From Candidatus Martarchaeota archaeon (GTDB taxonomy: Archaea; Micrarchaeota; Micrarchaeia; Micrarchaeales; CABMGC01): 6,863 nt of DNA. Positions 1 to 6,399 of the stretch are shown here, piece after piece; position 1 is the first letter of the stretch, and each line of letters starts with the position of its first letter. A model generated the notes under the pieces. The model had not been told where the DNA came from, did no database searches, and saw only the letters and a program-made list of their open reading frames with translations. The stretch lies in the NCBI GenBank assembly GCA_023485825.1, contig JAMCZF010000028.1, forward strand, positions 1-6,863, read 5' to 3'. A program made the position numbers and the translations under genes.

Positions 1-802
1 ACTGAGGGAGCGCCTGATGCGGAGGGCCAGAAGCGGGGTGAGCGCGGCATACACCGCGTCTGCAGCCGACCATTCCATAATACAGGCAATCAATTCGTAC
101 AACGAGATTGAGCGCATAAGGAACACCATCTATGAGCGCCTTGAGGAGTGGTACGGCGCCTATTTCCCGAACGTGAGGCTTGAGAACCACGATACATTCG
201 CAAGGCTCGTCTCAAATGTTGGCAGAAAGGAGGTAGAGGACGACACGCTCAAGGACATACTCGGCAATGAATCGCTCAAGGTCATTGAAGCGATTAGGTC
301 ATCGAGGGGATTCCCTGACATGGACCCCGCAGAGCACAGGGAGATGAGAGGCCTCGCTGAAGAGATGCTCAAACTGTCTGAGCTGCAGAGGAGCCTAGAT
401 GCGTTCCTCGATGCGCAGACCAAGAAGGTAATGCCCAACGTTGTTTATTTGATAGACCACAAGATTGCGGCTGAGATGCTGGGCAAGGCAGGATCCCTGC
501 AAAGGCTTGCGACAATGCCTGCCAGCACGATACAGTTGCTCGGCGCGGAGAGGGCGCTTTTCAAGCACATGAAGTATGGTTCAAAGCCGCCGAAGTACGG
601 CTACCTGTTCAAGCTGCCGGAGCTCGCGGCAGTCAACAAGAAGGAGAAGGGGCGCATGGCCAGAATCTATGCCACCAAGATAAGCATAGCGGCAAGAGCG
701 GATGCCATGACAAAGCGCTTCATCGCGGACGTCCTGAAGCAGCAGATAGAGAAGGCGAGGAAGAGGAACGCCGCGGCAGGCAGGGAGGTACATGGCAATT
801 GA
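1..802 (+). CDS. nop5: Nop5/Nop56/58 family C/D-box sRNP core protein, 5' truncated by the window edge
   Basis: Scaffold protein of the archaeal box C/D small RNP, which bridges L7Ae-bound guide RNA and fibrillarin to direct 2'-O-methylation of rRNA and tRNA. The frame is open from base 2, and residues before the first ATG (position 17) still fit the family, so the start lies upstream. About 266 residues are visible, against roughly 400 for complete archaeal Nop5. They cover the coiled-coil region (LEEWYGAYFP, then ENHDTFARLV) and the Nop domain, with the signature MPASTIQLLGAERALFKH followed by the PPKYG element. The basic C-terminal tail (KARKRN) is typical. The missing N-terminal third should hold the fibrillarin-binding domain. 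Many archaea place fibrillarin directly after nop5; here the next gene is coaD, so fibrillarin is elsewhere or upstream. Family assignment is very secure. Confidence 0.96.
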   Translation, partial: LRERLMRRARSGVSAAYTASAADHSIIQAINSYNEIERIRNTIYERLEEWYGAYFPNVRLENHDTFARLVSNVGRKEVEDDTLKDILGNESLKVIEAIRSSRGFPDMDPAEHREMRGLAEEMLKLSELQRSLDAFLDAQTKKVMPNVVYLIDHKIAAEMLGKAGSLQRLATMPASTIQLLGAERALFKHMKYGSKPPKYGYLFKLPELAAVNKKEKGRMARIYATKISIAARADAMTKRFIADVLKQQIEKARKRNAAAGREVHGN

Positions 803-829
803 GACTGATGTCAGCGTAAACCAGACGGC

Positions 830-842
830 ATTTACAATATAA
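830..842 (+). promoter_or_regulatory. Probable TATA box for coaD
   Basis: An AT-rich stretch (ATTTACAATATAA) lies in the 56-bp gap between nop5 and coaD. The TTTACA part begins 28 nt before the coaD ATG, close to the 30 nt seen for the stronger TTTATA boxes at 4691, 6265 and 6370. This suggests a leaderless or nearly leaderless coaD transcript. No Shine-Dalgarno sequence precedes the ATG (ACATTATC), which agrees. The box deviates from TTTATA by one base, so it is less certain than the others. Confidence 0.45.
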
Positions 843-858
843 TTGGATAGACATTATC

Positions 859-1374
859 ATGCACAAAAGTAAGAGAAGGGGGGTTTACGCAGGCAGTTTT
901 GATCCTCCAACAAACGGACATCTCTGGATGATAAGGGAAGGCGCGCGGCTTTTCGACGAGCTTGTCGTTGCCATCGGCGTAAATCCCGAAAAGAGGACAA
1001 TGTTTACAATAGAGGAGAGGAGAGCGATGCTCTCTGAAATCACCAAGGACCTTGCAAACGTCATCGTCGCAAGTTTTGAAAACAAGTATCTTGTAACGTA
1101 TGCAAAATCTATAGATGCAGGGTACATACTCCGGGGCGTGAGGAGCGCGCAGGATTACGCGTTCGAACACACAATGCAGCAAGTCAACTTTGGCATAGAC
1201 CCCGATATCAGGATGGTGTTCCAGATGCCCCCGAAGGACATCGAGAACATAAGCTCCAGCCAGGTAAAGGAACTTGTCGGGCCCGAGGGATGGATTGAGG
1301 TTGTAAGCAGGTATGTGCCACAATGCGCCCTGGAGGCGCTTATGGGCAAAGCTGCCAAGGCGGGGCATCGCTGA
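859..1374 (+). CDS. coaD: Phosphopantetheine adenylyltransferase, bacterial CoaD family
   Basis: Cytosolic enzyme that transfers AMP from ATP to 4'-phosphopantetheine, giving dephospho-CoA, the penultimate step of CoA synthesis. The 171-aa product has the full set of bacterial CoaD motifs: GSFDPPTNGH (residues 12-21, the T/HxGH nucleotidyltransferase motif), a Lys at 45 in PEKRTMF, LRGVR (91-95) and ISSSQVKE (131-138) near the C-terminus. Bacterial CoaD proteins are about 160 aa. Most archaea instead use a distinct family (COG1019) without the RGxR and ISSS arrangement, so this gene probably came from bacteria. The ATG is the only start that keeps the N-terminal strand and excludes the promoter. 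The gene is separated from nop5 by 56 bp with its own TATA-like box and faces carS with 7 bp between stop codons. Function is secure by motif content; origin is inference. Confidence 0.95.
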   Translation: MHKSKRRGVYAGSFDPPTNGHLWMIREGARLFDELVVAIGVNPEKRTMFTIEERRAMLSEITKDLANVIVASFENKYLVTYAKSIDAGYILRGVRSAQDYAFEHTMQQVNFGIDPDIRMVFQMPPKDIENISSSQVKELVGPEGWIEVVSRYVPQCALEALMGKAAKAGHR

Positions 1375-1381
1375 TTCCTTG

Positions 1382-1888
1382 CTACCACGGCACCTCCTTG
1401 AGCCTTGCCTTGTGCGCGAGGAGGTTGGTCAGCCTGTGCAGGACTCCGGTCAGTATTATCAGGAAGAGTATACCGTAGACATCCGGGATATGCCCGAGCG
1501 GGAATGCGAACAGCAATGCGACGACGAAGAACATGTACTGGTCCATGAGGAATATGTCCTTGCCCTCCCTGTGGCCCATCTGGCGTTTTATGAAACTGCC
1601 CAGCATGTCGCCCAGCAGCGTCCCGAAACTTAAGGCTATGCCTATCGCAAGCAGGTATGGGAACGCCACAGACTCCAGCGCGCCGATTATTATTCCTGAT
1701 GCCAGTCCGAACACGAAACCGCGTATGGTTTTGTGCTTCCCGAATATTGGCTTGCCCCGGAACTTCCTGCCGAAGTCTATGGGCGCGCCGCCGCCGAATA
1801 TGACAGGGGAGCCGTTGGCAACGTATGCGGGGAAGATGTAGATTATGGGGAATATAATTACCGAGTACAGAATCTGCTGCCAATCCAA
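1382..1888 (-). CDS. carS: CDP-archaeol synthase (CarS, former DUF46)
   Basis: Membrane enzyme that joins CTP to unsaturated digeranylgeranylglyceryl phosphate, making the CDP-activated lipid from which archaeal polar lipids are built. The 168-aa product (family about 165-180 aa) has roughly five hydrophobic segments. Family landmarks: PAYVANGSPVIFGGGAPIDFG (20-40), IFGKHKTIRGFVFG (48-61), GDMLGSFIKR (93-102) and the C-terminal LKEVPW. The frame is open further upstream into alaS, but those residues are not family-like. The first plausible start is TTG at 1888, 8 nt after the alaS stop, with a weak AGGT about 10 nt before it; no ATG or GTG lies nearby. It is very probably co-transcribed and perhaps translationally coupled with alaS. 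In the segment LMDQYMFF (114-121) the usual second Asp (DQxD, as I recall the family) is Met. Product is secure; the TTG start is moderately so. Confidence 0.92.
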   Translation of the reverse strand: MDWQQILYSVIIFPIIYIFPAYVANGSPVIFGGGAPIDFGRKFRGKPIFGKHKTIRGFVFGLASGIIIGALESVAFPYLLAIGIALSFGTLLGDMLGSFIKRQMGHREGKDIFLMDQYMFFVVALLFAFPLGHIPDVYGILFLIILTGVLHRLTNLLAHKARLKEVPW

Positions 1889-1896
1889 TGAACCAA

Positions 1897-4578
1897 CTAC
1901 CTGATTATGCCTTCGGCCATCGACTTTGACCCGCCACCCTTGAACGCGCCGCCTAGCTTCTTCTTGGCAAAATCTATGGCGCTGCGACTTGAATCTGCGC
2001 CCGACATGCACACCACCTCCCCTGCGCCGTTCTTTGCAAGGACGGTAAGCTCTGCCCTTTTCTTCACCACGGCTGAAAGCGCCTTCCTGAGAACCTCGCG
2101 GCCTTCGCTCCTCTCGACTATTATCTCTGTTCCCTTGCCTTTTGCAAGCGACAGGATGTCATCGGCGATCACCCTGCCAAGCTCGTCGTCCCTATCCTGC
2201 AGCGCCTTATTCACCGCGGAGTAATCGCTGCGCATCTTCTCAATCTTGGAATGCAGCTCGAACCTCTCCGAGTTTGCGAGTTCAGCCGATGCGCCTAGCT
2301 CTTTATGCTCTCTCTGGAAGTATTCCAGCGCGGCCTTCCCTGCGACGAATTCTATCCTGTCAACGCCGTCGCTTATCCTTGATGTGTTGATTATCTTTAT
2401 AGTGCCGACGAGGCTCTCCCTCCCTGCTATGTGCATGCCGCCACAGGCCTCGGCGTCGATGAGCTCGCCGCGCTTGTCGGTGACGACCACTATGCGCATC
2501 CTCTTTGCAGGAACGCCATGGCCCTGGTATATCGTGAAGCCGTACTTGCCCTCTGCCTCGCCGCGCTCCATCTCGTTCACAGATACTGTTATGCCATTTA
2601 GTACTGCGCCGTTCGCCCAGTCCTCTATCGCCTTCACGTCGTCATCGCTGAGCTTGTCATAGTGTGCTATGTCTATGTGCGCCTTGTCAGCGTCCTTCCT
2701 CGCGCCTTCCTGCCATGCATGCTTGCCCAGTACTGCGCGTGCGGCTGCGCTTATCAGGTGCGTTGCGGTATGGTGCGCCATGAGCCTGCCGCGCCTGTCC
2801 ATGTCAACCTTGCATAAAGCACGTTTTCCCTTGCAGAGGTCTTTGTCGGCGTTGGACTTCATCACATGAACTATCACGTTGCCGACCTTCTGCACGTCTT
2901 CCACGTCCATGCCATTTATGGTTCCGTGGTCTGCAGCCTGGCCGCCGCCCTCAGGGTAGAATGGTGTTTTGTCCAGGACAACATGCCTTTCCTGCGACCA
3001 GAGCACCTTTGCGTCAGCTTCGGATTTGAACTGGTAGTAGAGCTGTTCTGTCTTAGGCAGCTCCTCTTTGAAGTCTATCTGGAGCTTCTTGGCCTTCTCC
3101 TTTGCGGCGAAATCGCCCTCGATTATGCCATCGTACGCGCCGTCAGGCAGTTCGATGGCCTTGCCCTCCTTGTGCGCCACTGCCGAGATCAGCTCGGGGG
3201 TCACGCCGTTGCTCTCGTACAGTGTCCTCAATTCCTGCTTCCCTAGGGGCCTGCCCTTGTGCAGCAGCGCGTTGATTATCTTGCCAGCGTTCTCGGTGCT
3301 CTTCGCGTAGCGCTTTGCCTCTATGTCTATTACCCTGGAGAGGAGGTCGAGGTTCTCGCTGAGTTCCGGGTAAAGTCCCTTCAGCTCCCTCGCCTGCTGC
3401 TCTGCTATGTCCATGAGCCCTATCCCCATCTCGTACTCGCTTATGAAGCCAAGGGCCCTCCTTAGCTCCACCCTCAGATTGTAGCCGCCGCCTATGTTCG
3501 ATGGCAGAGCTCCGTCAGACACTGCGAACAGCAGCGTGTGCACATGGTCAAGTATGGCGTAATAGGCCTGCATGGGCTTGACCCTGCTCCTGTACTCATT
3601 CTCGGACATGTCTGCCTTCTTCAGCAGCCTTCTCTCCTTCTCCTTGAAGCCCTTTATCTCGGTCACGTCAAGCTCGCTCGCATATCTTGCGAACTTCCTG
3701 AACAGGACGTCATCCATCTCAAATGAGAGCTTCTTCTTCGTGCGCCCTATTATGTCGTGGAACACAGCCTCGTATATGTTGTCGAAACCTGTGTAGAACC
3801 ACAGTATCCTTTCGAGGCCCCAGCCCACATCGACTACCTGGCCTTTGAGCTCTTTTGCGGCTCCGTTCACGCTCTCGAACTGGGTGAACACGCTGTTGAC
3901 GAGCTCTGCGCCCCCTGAGAAGCTCTCTAGGCAGGGGCCGAACTCAGAGAAGTCCCCCATGGCCCACACGTCCTCGTTGTACGTCAATGCCTCCTTCTTG
4001 ACGCCAAGCTCAGTGGTGAGGAACTTGTAGTTTAGCTCTATGGTCCTGTCGCGCCAGTAGCCTTCCCTTGGGTAGTTGAATGCGTGCTGCCCCGCCATCA
4101 TGAAGCTGGTGAGATGCCTTCCGGTAACCCCGACGTTCTCTATGTCGCCGAATCTCAGGCACATCTGCGGCACTATGAGCGGGTTATCCGAATACTCGAA
4201 TGTCATTGCGCCGTTCTCTATGCGCTGGAAGTCCTGGATTGACGCTATGGTGAAGTAGAGGTCCTGGCGCCATCTGCTCACTACCGGATACCTTTTTATG
4301 GATGCGTGGCCGTTCTTCTCGAAGAAGCCGGAGAACCTCTTCCAGAACTCCACGTAGCCTATCGGCCGGGGCTTGTCCCTGAAGAACGAGTATTCAGTAT
4401 GCCCGGGGTCGTCGCACGTGTCCCTCTCGACAGCGCTCCAGAAGTTCTTGCCGCATATCCTGCACGTGTGCCTGCTGAAACCCTCTTCCTCAAATGTCTT
4501 TACCGAGTAATACTTTTCGGGATTCCTGGAGAACTCCTTTCTAAGCTCATCCTTGTCGAGCTTTATTCCTTCAAGCAC
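1897..4578 (-). CDS. alaS: Alanyl-tRNA synthetase, archaeal type
   Basis: Class II synthetase that charges tRNA-Ala and hydrolyses mischarged Ser- or Gly-tRNA-Ala. The 893-aa length fits archaeal AlaRS (about 890-915). In order: N-terminal archaeal zinc module with C39, C42, C55 and H60; catalytic core with RYPVVSRWRQDLYFTIASI (96-114), EDVWAMGDFSEFGPCLE (202-218) and class II motif 3 in VGWGLERILW (251-260); glycine-rich YPEGGGQ (541-547) opening the editing region; editing zinc ligands H603, H607 (HHTATH) and C712, H716 (CGGMH); coiled coil near 770-800; C-terminal DHHA1-type domain ending in GGGS (881-884). GTG at 4578 is chosen because homology begins a few residues later (LDKDELRKEF) and a TATA-like box lies at 4610-4617. 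ATGs at 4674 and 4686 would add unrelated residues and lie upstream of the predicted transcription starts. carS follows after 8 nt. Confidence 0.97.
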   Translation of the reverse strand: MLEGIKLDKDELRKEFSRNPEKYYSVKTFEEEGFSRHTCRICGKNFWSAVERDTCDDPGHTEYSFFRDKPRPIGYVEFWKRFSGFFEKNGHASIKRYPVVSRWRQDLYFTIASIQDFQRIENGAMTFEYSDNPLIVPQMCLRFGDIENVGVTGRHLTSFMMAGQHAFNYPREGYWRDRTIELNYKFLTTELGVKKEALTYNEDVWAMGDFSEFGPCLESFSGGAELVNSVFTQFESVNGAAKELKGQVVDVGWGLERILWFYTGFDNIYEAVFHDIIGRTKKKLSFEMDDVLFRKFARYASELDVTEIKGFKEKERRLLKKADMSENEYRSRVKPMQAYYAILDHVHTLLFAVSDGALPSNIGGGYNLRVELRRALGFISEYEMGIGLMDIAEQQARELKGLYPELSENLDLLSRVIDIEAKRYAKSTENAGKIINALLHKGRPLGKQELRTLYESNGVTPELISAVAHKEGKAIELPDGAYDGIIEGDFAAKEKAKKLQIDFKEELPKTEQLYYQFKSEADAKVLWSQERHVVLDKTPFYPEGGGQAADHGTINGMDVEDVQKVGNVIVHVMKSNADKDLCKGKRALCKVDMDRRGRLMAHHTATHLISAAARAVLGKHAWQEGARKDADKAHIDIAHYDKLSDDDVKAIEDWANGAVLNGITVSVNEMERGEAEGKYGFTIYQGHGVPAKRMRIVVVTDKRGELIDAEACGGMHIAGRESLVGTIKIINTSRISDGVDRIEFVAGKAALEYFQREHKELGASAELANSERFELHSKIEKMRSDYSAVNKALQDRDDELGRVIADDILSLAKGKGTEIIVERSEGREVLRKALSAVVKKRAELTVLAKNGAGEVVCMSGADSSRSAIDFAKKKLGGAFKGGGSKSMAEGIIR

Positions 4579-4609
4579 AAAACCACGCGGTAAGAGTTGC
4601 GCTGTCAAA

Positions 4610-4617
4610 TTAATATA
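4610..4617 (-). promoter_or_regulatory. Probable TATA box for the alaS-carS unit
   Basis: Read on the minus strand this is TATATTAA within AACTATATTAATTT. It ends 32 nt before the alaS GTG at 4578, so transcription would begin near 4585-4587 and leave a leader of about 7-9 nt. No good Shine-Dalgarno fits in that leader. A second minus-strand candidate (CTTATAAA, 4691-4698) overlaps the plus-strand box of the divergent gene and would give a leader of about 90 nt. Confidence 0.45.
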
Positions 4618-4689
4618 GTTTTGCGTGCGGTCGCATACTGCACAGCTCAGAAAAAAGGGTTTACCGTTGTTCATGTGTATGAACATAGG

Positions 4690-4697
4690 ATTTATAA
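4690..4697 (+). promoter_or_regulatory. TATA box for the 325-aa gene (leaderless start)
   Basis: ATTTATAA lies in the 142-bp divergent region. The first T of TTTATA (4691) is exactly 30 nt before the in-frame GTG at 4721. The same 30-nt spacing is seen between the box at 6265 and the tRNA 5' end, where the transcript start is tightly constrained. This spacing is the main reason for choosing GTG 4721 over the upstream in-frame GTG at 4625, which lies before the promoter. Confidence 0.65.
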
Positions 4698-4720
4698 GCC
4701 GGTACATCGTGCAGATAACC

Positions 4721-5698
4721 GTGCAAGCAAAGCGCACCGTCGTAGGACATGCGCCTGCGCCAGAGCAGGCTGCGGCAGGGAAAACGGTATGCCTAGTGCC
4801 GATCGAGAGCCCTGCGGAGAGCAGGATGAACACGGTAGTGATGCGCCTGCGTAGGCTCGTCATGGACGGAGCAAGGACCATAGCCCACTCATTCCCCGAC
4901 AGGCAGGAAAGCAGGGAGTTCCTTGCGAATATAGGCAGCAAATCAGACCGGGACATAGCCGACGCAATGAGAGGTGCGCTGCGGCCGGATGTGCGCTCCT
5001 ATACAGGGCTTCCTGTCGGGCAGGTGCTTAGATTCTACATGTCCGCGTCAGCAAACCACGGCGTCAGCGTGCATCCGGTTGGCGTCAGTGAAGAAACCGA
5101 AGGCTCGATGGAGTGGAAAGCCGCGTCGCATAAGATTCACGAAAGCCTGCAGCGCACGCAAAAGGACCTCGTCTGGTTGCGCAGAGGTCTCATGACCCTA
5201 CAGTCGTATATGGTTGATCGCATCTACACCATGTATCTTGAAAGCATCCTGGGGCACGCGCGTGAGCGCGCGATCGTGCTGAACGTGCGCAGGCTCATGG
5301 AGAGCAATGACAGTGTAGCTGTGGTATCCCAGGCGGGTCATGTCTTGTACATCAAGGACAGACTTGCAGATTTTGACCTGAAGGTGGCGCATGACCCCCT
5401 GGCCACAAGATTCGAAACCGTTATGAAAGAGTATTTTGATGCCGCAAGGAGCTCGGCAGACGAGTCAGAGGGAAGGATGTCTGCACAGGCCGGCATTACT
5501 GCGGCGAGGTACTTCCTTTTGAATTATGCGTGTGTATTGCAATCAAGGTACAGGGGGAGCTACAATGTGGGCCGCGCGTTTGTCGCCATGGTGGATTCTG
5601 TGCAGTGGATAGGCACCTTCAAGGAAGCGGAGAGCGCGTTCATGTGGCTTGAGGCCATAAGGAGCAGTGCCGACAATGAACTTCATGGCCGGCAATGA
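4721..5698 (+). CDS. Unrecognised 325-aa protein, leaderless GTG start
   Basis: I do not recognise this family. The product is soluble-looking: no signal peptide and no clear membrane helix. A short N-terminal tail (residues 1-20) precedes a hydrophobic strand (TVCLVPIES, 22-30) and a basic helix (RLRRLVMDG, 42-50). The middle (130-195) is probably helical and charged. A second strand-like element, SVAVVSQAGHVLYIKDRL (198-215), follows a RERAIVLNVRRL helix. That helix-strand-AGH pattern faintly resembles the C-terminal part of TraB/Tiki/EreA-like domains, but I see no matching N-terminal active-site motif, so I assign no function. Codon use is like the neighbours. It diverges from alaS across a shared promoter region and precedes the SpeD-like gene on the same strand, with 81 nt between (18 nt if that gene starts at 5717). 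An open frame of this length beside a well-placed TATA box makes the gene real. Confidence 0.85.
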   Translation: MQAKRTVVGHAPAPEQAAAGKTVCLVPIESPAESRMNTVVMRLRRLVMDGARTIAHSFPDRQESREFLANIGSKSDRDIADAMRGALRPDVRSYTGLPVGQVLRFYMSASANHGVSVHPVGVSEETEGSMEWKAASHKIHESLQRTQKDLVWLRRGLMTLQSYMVDRIYTMYLESILGHARERAIVLNVRRLMESNDSVAVVSQAGHVLYIKDRLADFDLKVAHDPLATRFETVMKEYFDAARSSADESEGRMSAQAGITAARYFLLNYACVLQSRYRGSYNVGRAFVAMVDSVQWIGTFKEAESAFMWLEAIRSSADNELHGRQ

Positions 5699-5779
5699 GC
5701 AGCCGGAACTGTTTTAGTGCGCGCACCAGTCAGGTATTTAGCCCTGCCTGACAATGTAAATGTTAAAACGCGTGGGAGC

Positions 5780-6250
5780 ATGAGCATCCTTACCAAGAAA
5801 CGTGATGTTGCGCCTTTCAAGGAGCAGGTGAAGATACGGGGGAACGAGGAGAATCTCAAGGCCGTTGAGCAGATAAAGGTGATAGAGGACGACAGCCTCG
5901 TGGGCAAGCACGTTTTCGGCGATCTCTACAGCGTAGACAAGAATGCAATAGCCGATTCTGATTACCTTCAACTTATAATGAAGGAGGGCATAGCGATGAC
6001 CAACGTCAGGATCATTGAGATGAAACAGGCGTCCATAGGCGGGAGGAAAGGCGGCGTCAGCATCATGGTACTCATGGACTCCGGTCACGCGGTGCTGCAT
6101 ATCTGGTACTCCGATAATTATGCAACCCTTGATATCTTCACGTTCGGAGGAAGGACCGAGCCAGTCAAGGCCTTCGACTATGTCGTGGGCAAGCTAAGGC
6201 CTAGGCGCCACAAGATGTTCAGCGTTGACAGGAGTCAGGTAAGCGTCTGA
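5780..6250 (+). CDS. SpeD-like protein (S-adenosylmethionine decarboxylase fold), probably without decarboxylase activity
   Basis: Homologue of prokaryotic AdoMetDC (SpeD/SpeH), a small protein that normally cleaves itself to make a pyruvoyl cofactor and decarboxylates SAM for polyamine synthesis. From ATG 5780 it is 156 aa: a polar N-terminal extension (1-42), then GKHVFGDLYSVD (42-53), GGVSIMVL (91-98), DSGHAVLHIWYSD (100-112), YATLDIFTFGG (114-124) and PVKAFDYV (128-135), in family order. The usual core is ESHxSIHTWPE...DVFTCG. Here the ESH triplet reads DSGH, so the pyruvoyl Ser is either Gly102 or displaced by an inserted Gly; the catalytic Cys is Phe122 and the PE pair is Tyr-Ser. Only the His at 107 remains. 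It is therefore probably a pseudoenzyme or a protein with another activity. An in-frame GTG at 5717 would add 21 residues; I prefer ATG because 5734-5770 is AT-rich and non-homologous, but this is uncertain. Confidence 0.85.
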   Translation: MSILTKKRDVAPFKEQVKIRGNEENLKAVEQIKVIEDDSLVGKHVFGDLYSVDKNAIADSDYLQLIMKEGIAMTNVRIIEMKQASIGGRKGGVSIMVLMDSGHAVLHIWYSDNYATLDIFTFGGRTEPVKAFDYVVGKLRPRRHKMFSVDRSQVSV

Positions 6251-6263
6251 CAATCGAATACGT

Positions 6264-6271
6264 TTTTATAG
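6264..6271 (+). promoter_or_regulatory. TATA box for tRNA-Thr
   Basis: TTTTATAG within CGTTTTTATAGG lies in the 44-bp gap after the SpeD-like gene. The first T of TTTATA (6265) is exactly 30 nt before the tRNA 5' G at 6295, so transcription should start at or within a base or two of the mature tRNA end. The upstream T-run could also serve as a terminator for the SpeD-like gene. Confidence 0.7.
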
Positions 6272-6294
6272 GTTGGTTACGAATAGATTAGCGC

Positions 6295-6366
6295 GCCCTG
6301 GTAACTCAGTGGTAGAGTGCTTGTCTTGTAAACAAGATGTCGAGGGTCCGATTCCCTTCCAGGGCT
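6295..6366 (+). tRNA. tRNA-Thr, anticodon TGT
   Basis: A complete 72-nt cloverleaf can be drawn. Acceptor stem GCCCTGG (6295-6301) pairs with CCAGGGC (6359-6365), with discriminator T6366, as is usual for archaeal tRNA-Thr. D-stem ACTC/GAGT encloses the loop AGTGGTA. Anticodon stem CTTGT/ACAAG holds the loop CTTGTAA, with anticodon TGT at 6327-6329 reading ACA (Thr). The variable loop is ATGTC. T-stem GAGGG/CCCTT includes one G-T pair. The T-loop is TCCGATT, so position 55, normally T (pseudouridine), is C6348. The first D-stem pair is A10-T25 rather than the common G10-C25. There is no intron, and CCA is not encoded. The next element, a TATA-like box, begins 3 nt after the gene. Confidence 0.96.
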
Positions 6367-6368
6367 TC

Positions 6369-6376
6369 ATTTATAG
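6369..6376 (+). promoter_or_regulatory. TATA box downstream of tRNA-Thr, for the small locus at 6400
   Basis: ATTTATAG starts 3 nt after the tRNA. The first T of TTTATA (6370) is exactly 30 nt before the ATG at 6400, the same spacing as at the tRNA and the 325-aa gene. This predicts a transcript starting at that ATG, either a leaderless mRNA or a small RNA. Confidence 0.5.
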
Positions 6377-6399
6377 GCAGATTCAGCAATGGATGCTGC

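Noticed and set aside
792..842. 16-codon frame (starting MAIETDV) overlapping the nop5 stop, preceded by GGGAGGT
   Set aside because: The Shine-Dalgarno-like run ends only 2 nt before the ATG, too close to work well, and it encodes the nop5 C-terminus. The peptide does not resemble the fibrillarin N-terminus.
1889..2011. Upstream extension of carS to ATG 2011
   Set aside because: It overlaps the alaS 3' end in another frame, and the residues are basic and unlike the CarS N-terminus, which begins at a membrane segment.
4625..4720. N-terminal extension of the 325-aa protein from GTG 4625
   Set aside because: It lies upstream of the well-placed TATA box at 4690-4697; the in-frame GTG at 4721 fits leaderless initiation exactly.
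4579..4956. Upstream extension of alaS (open frame to 4956, with ATGs at 4674 and 4686)
   Set aside because: The added residues are not AlaRS-like, overlap the divergent gene and promoter region, and lie upstream of predicted minus-strand transcript starts.
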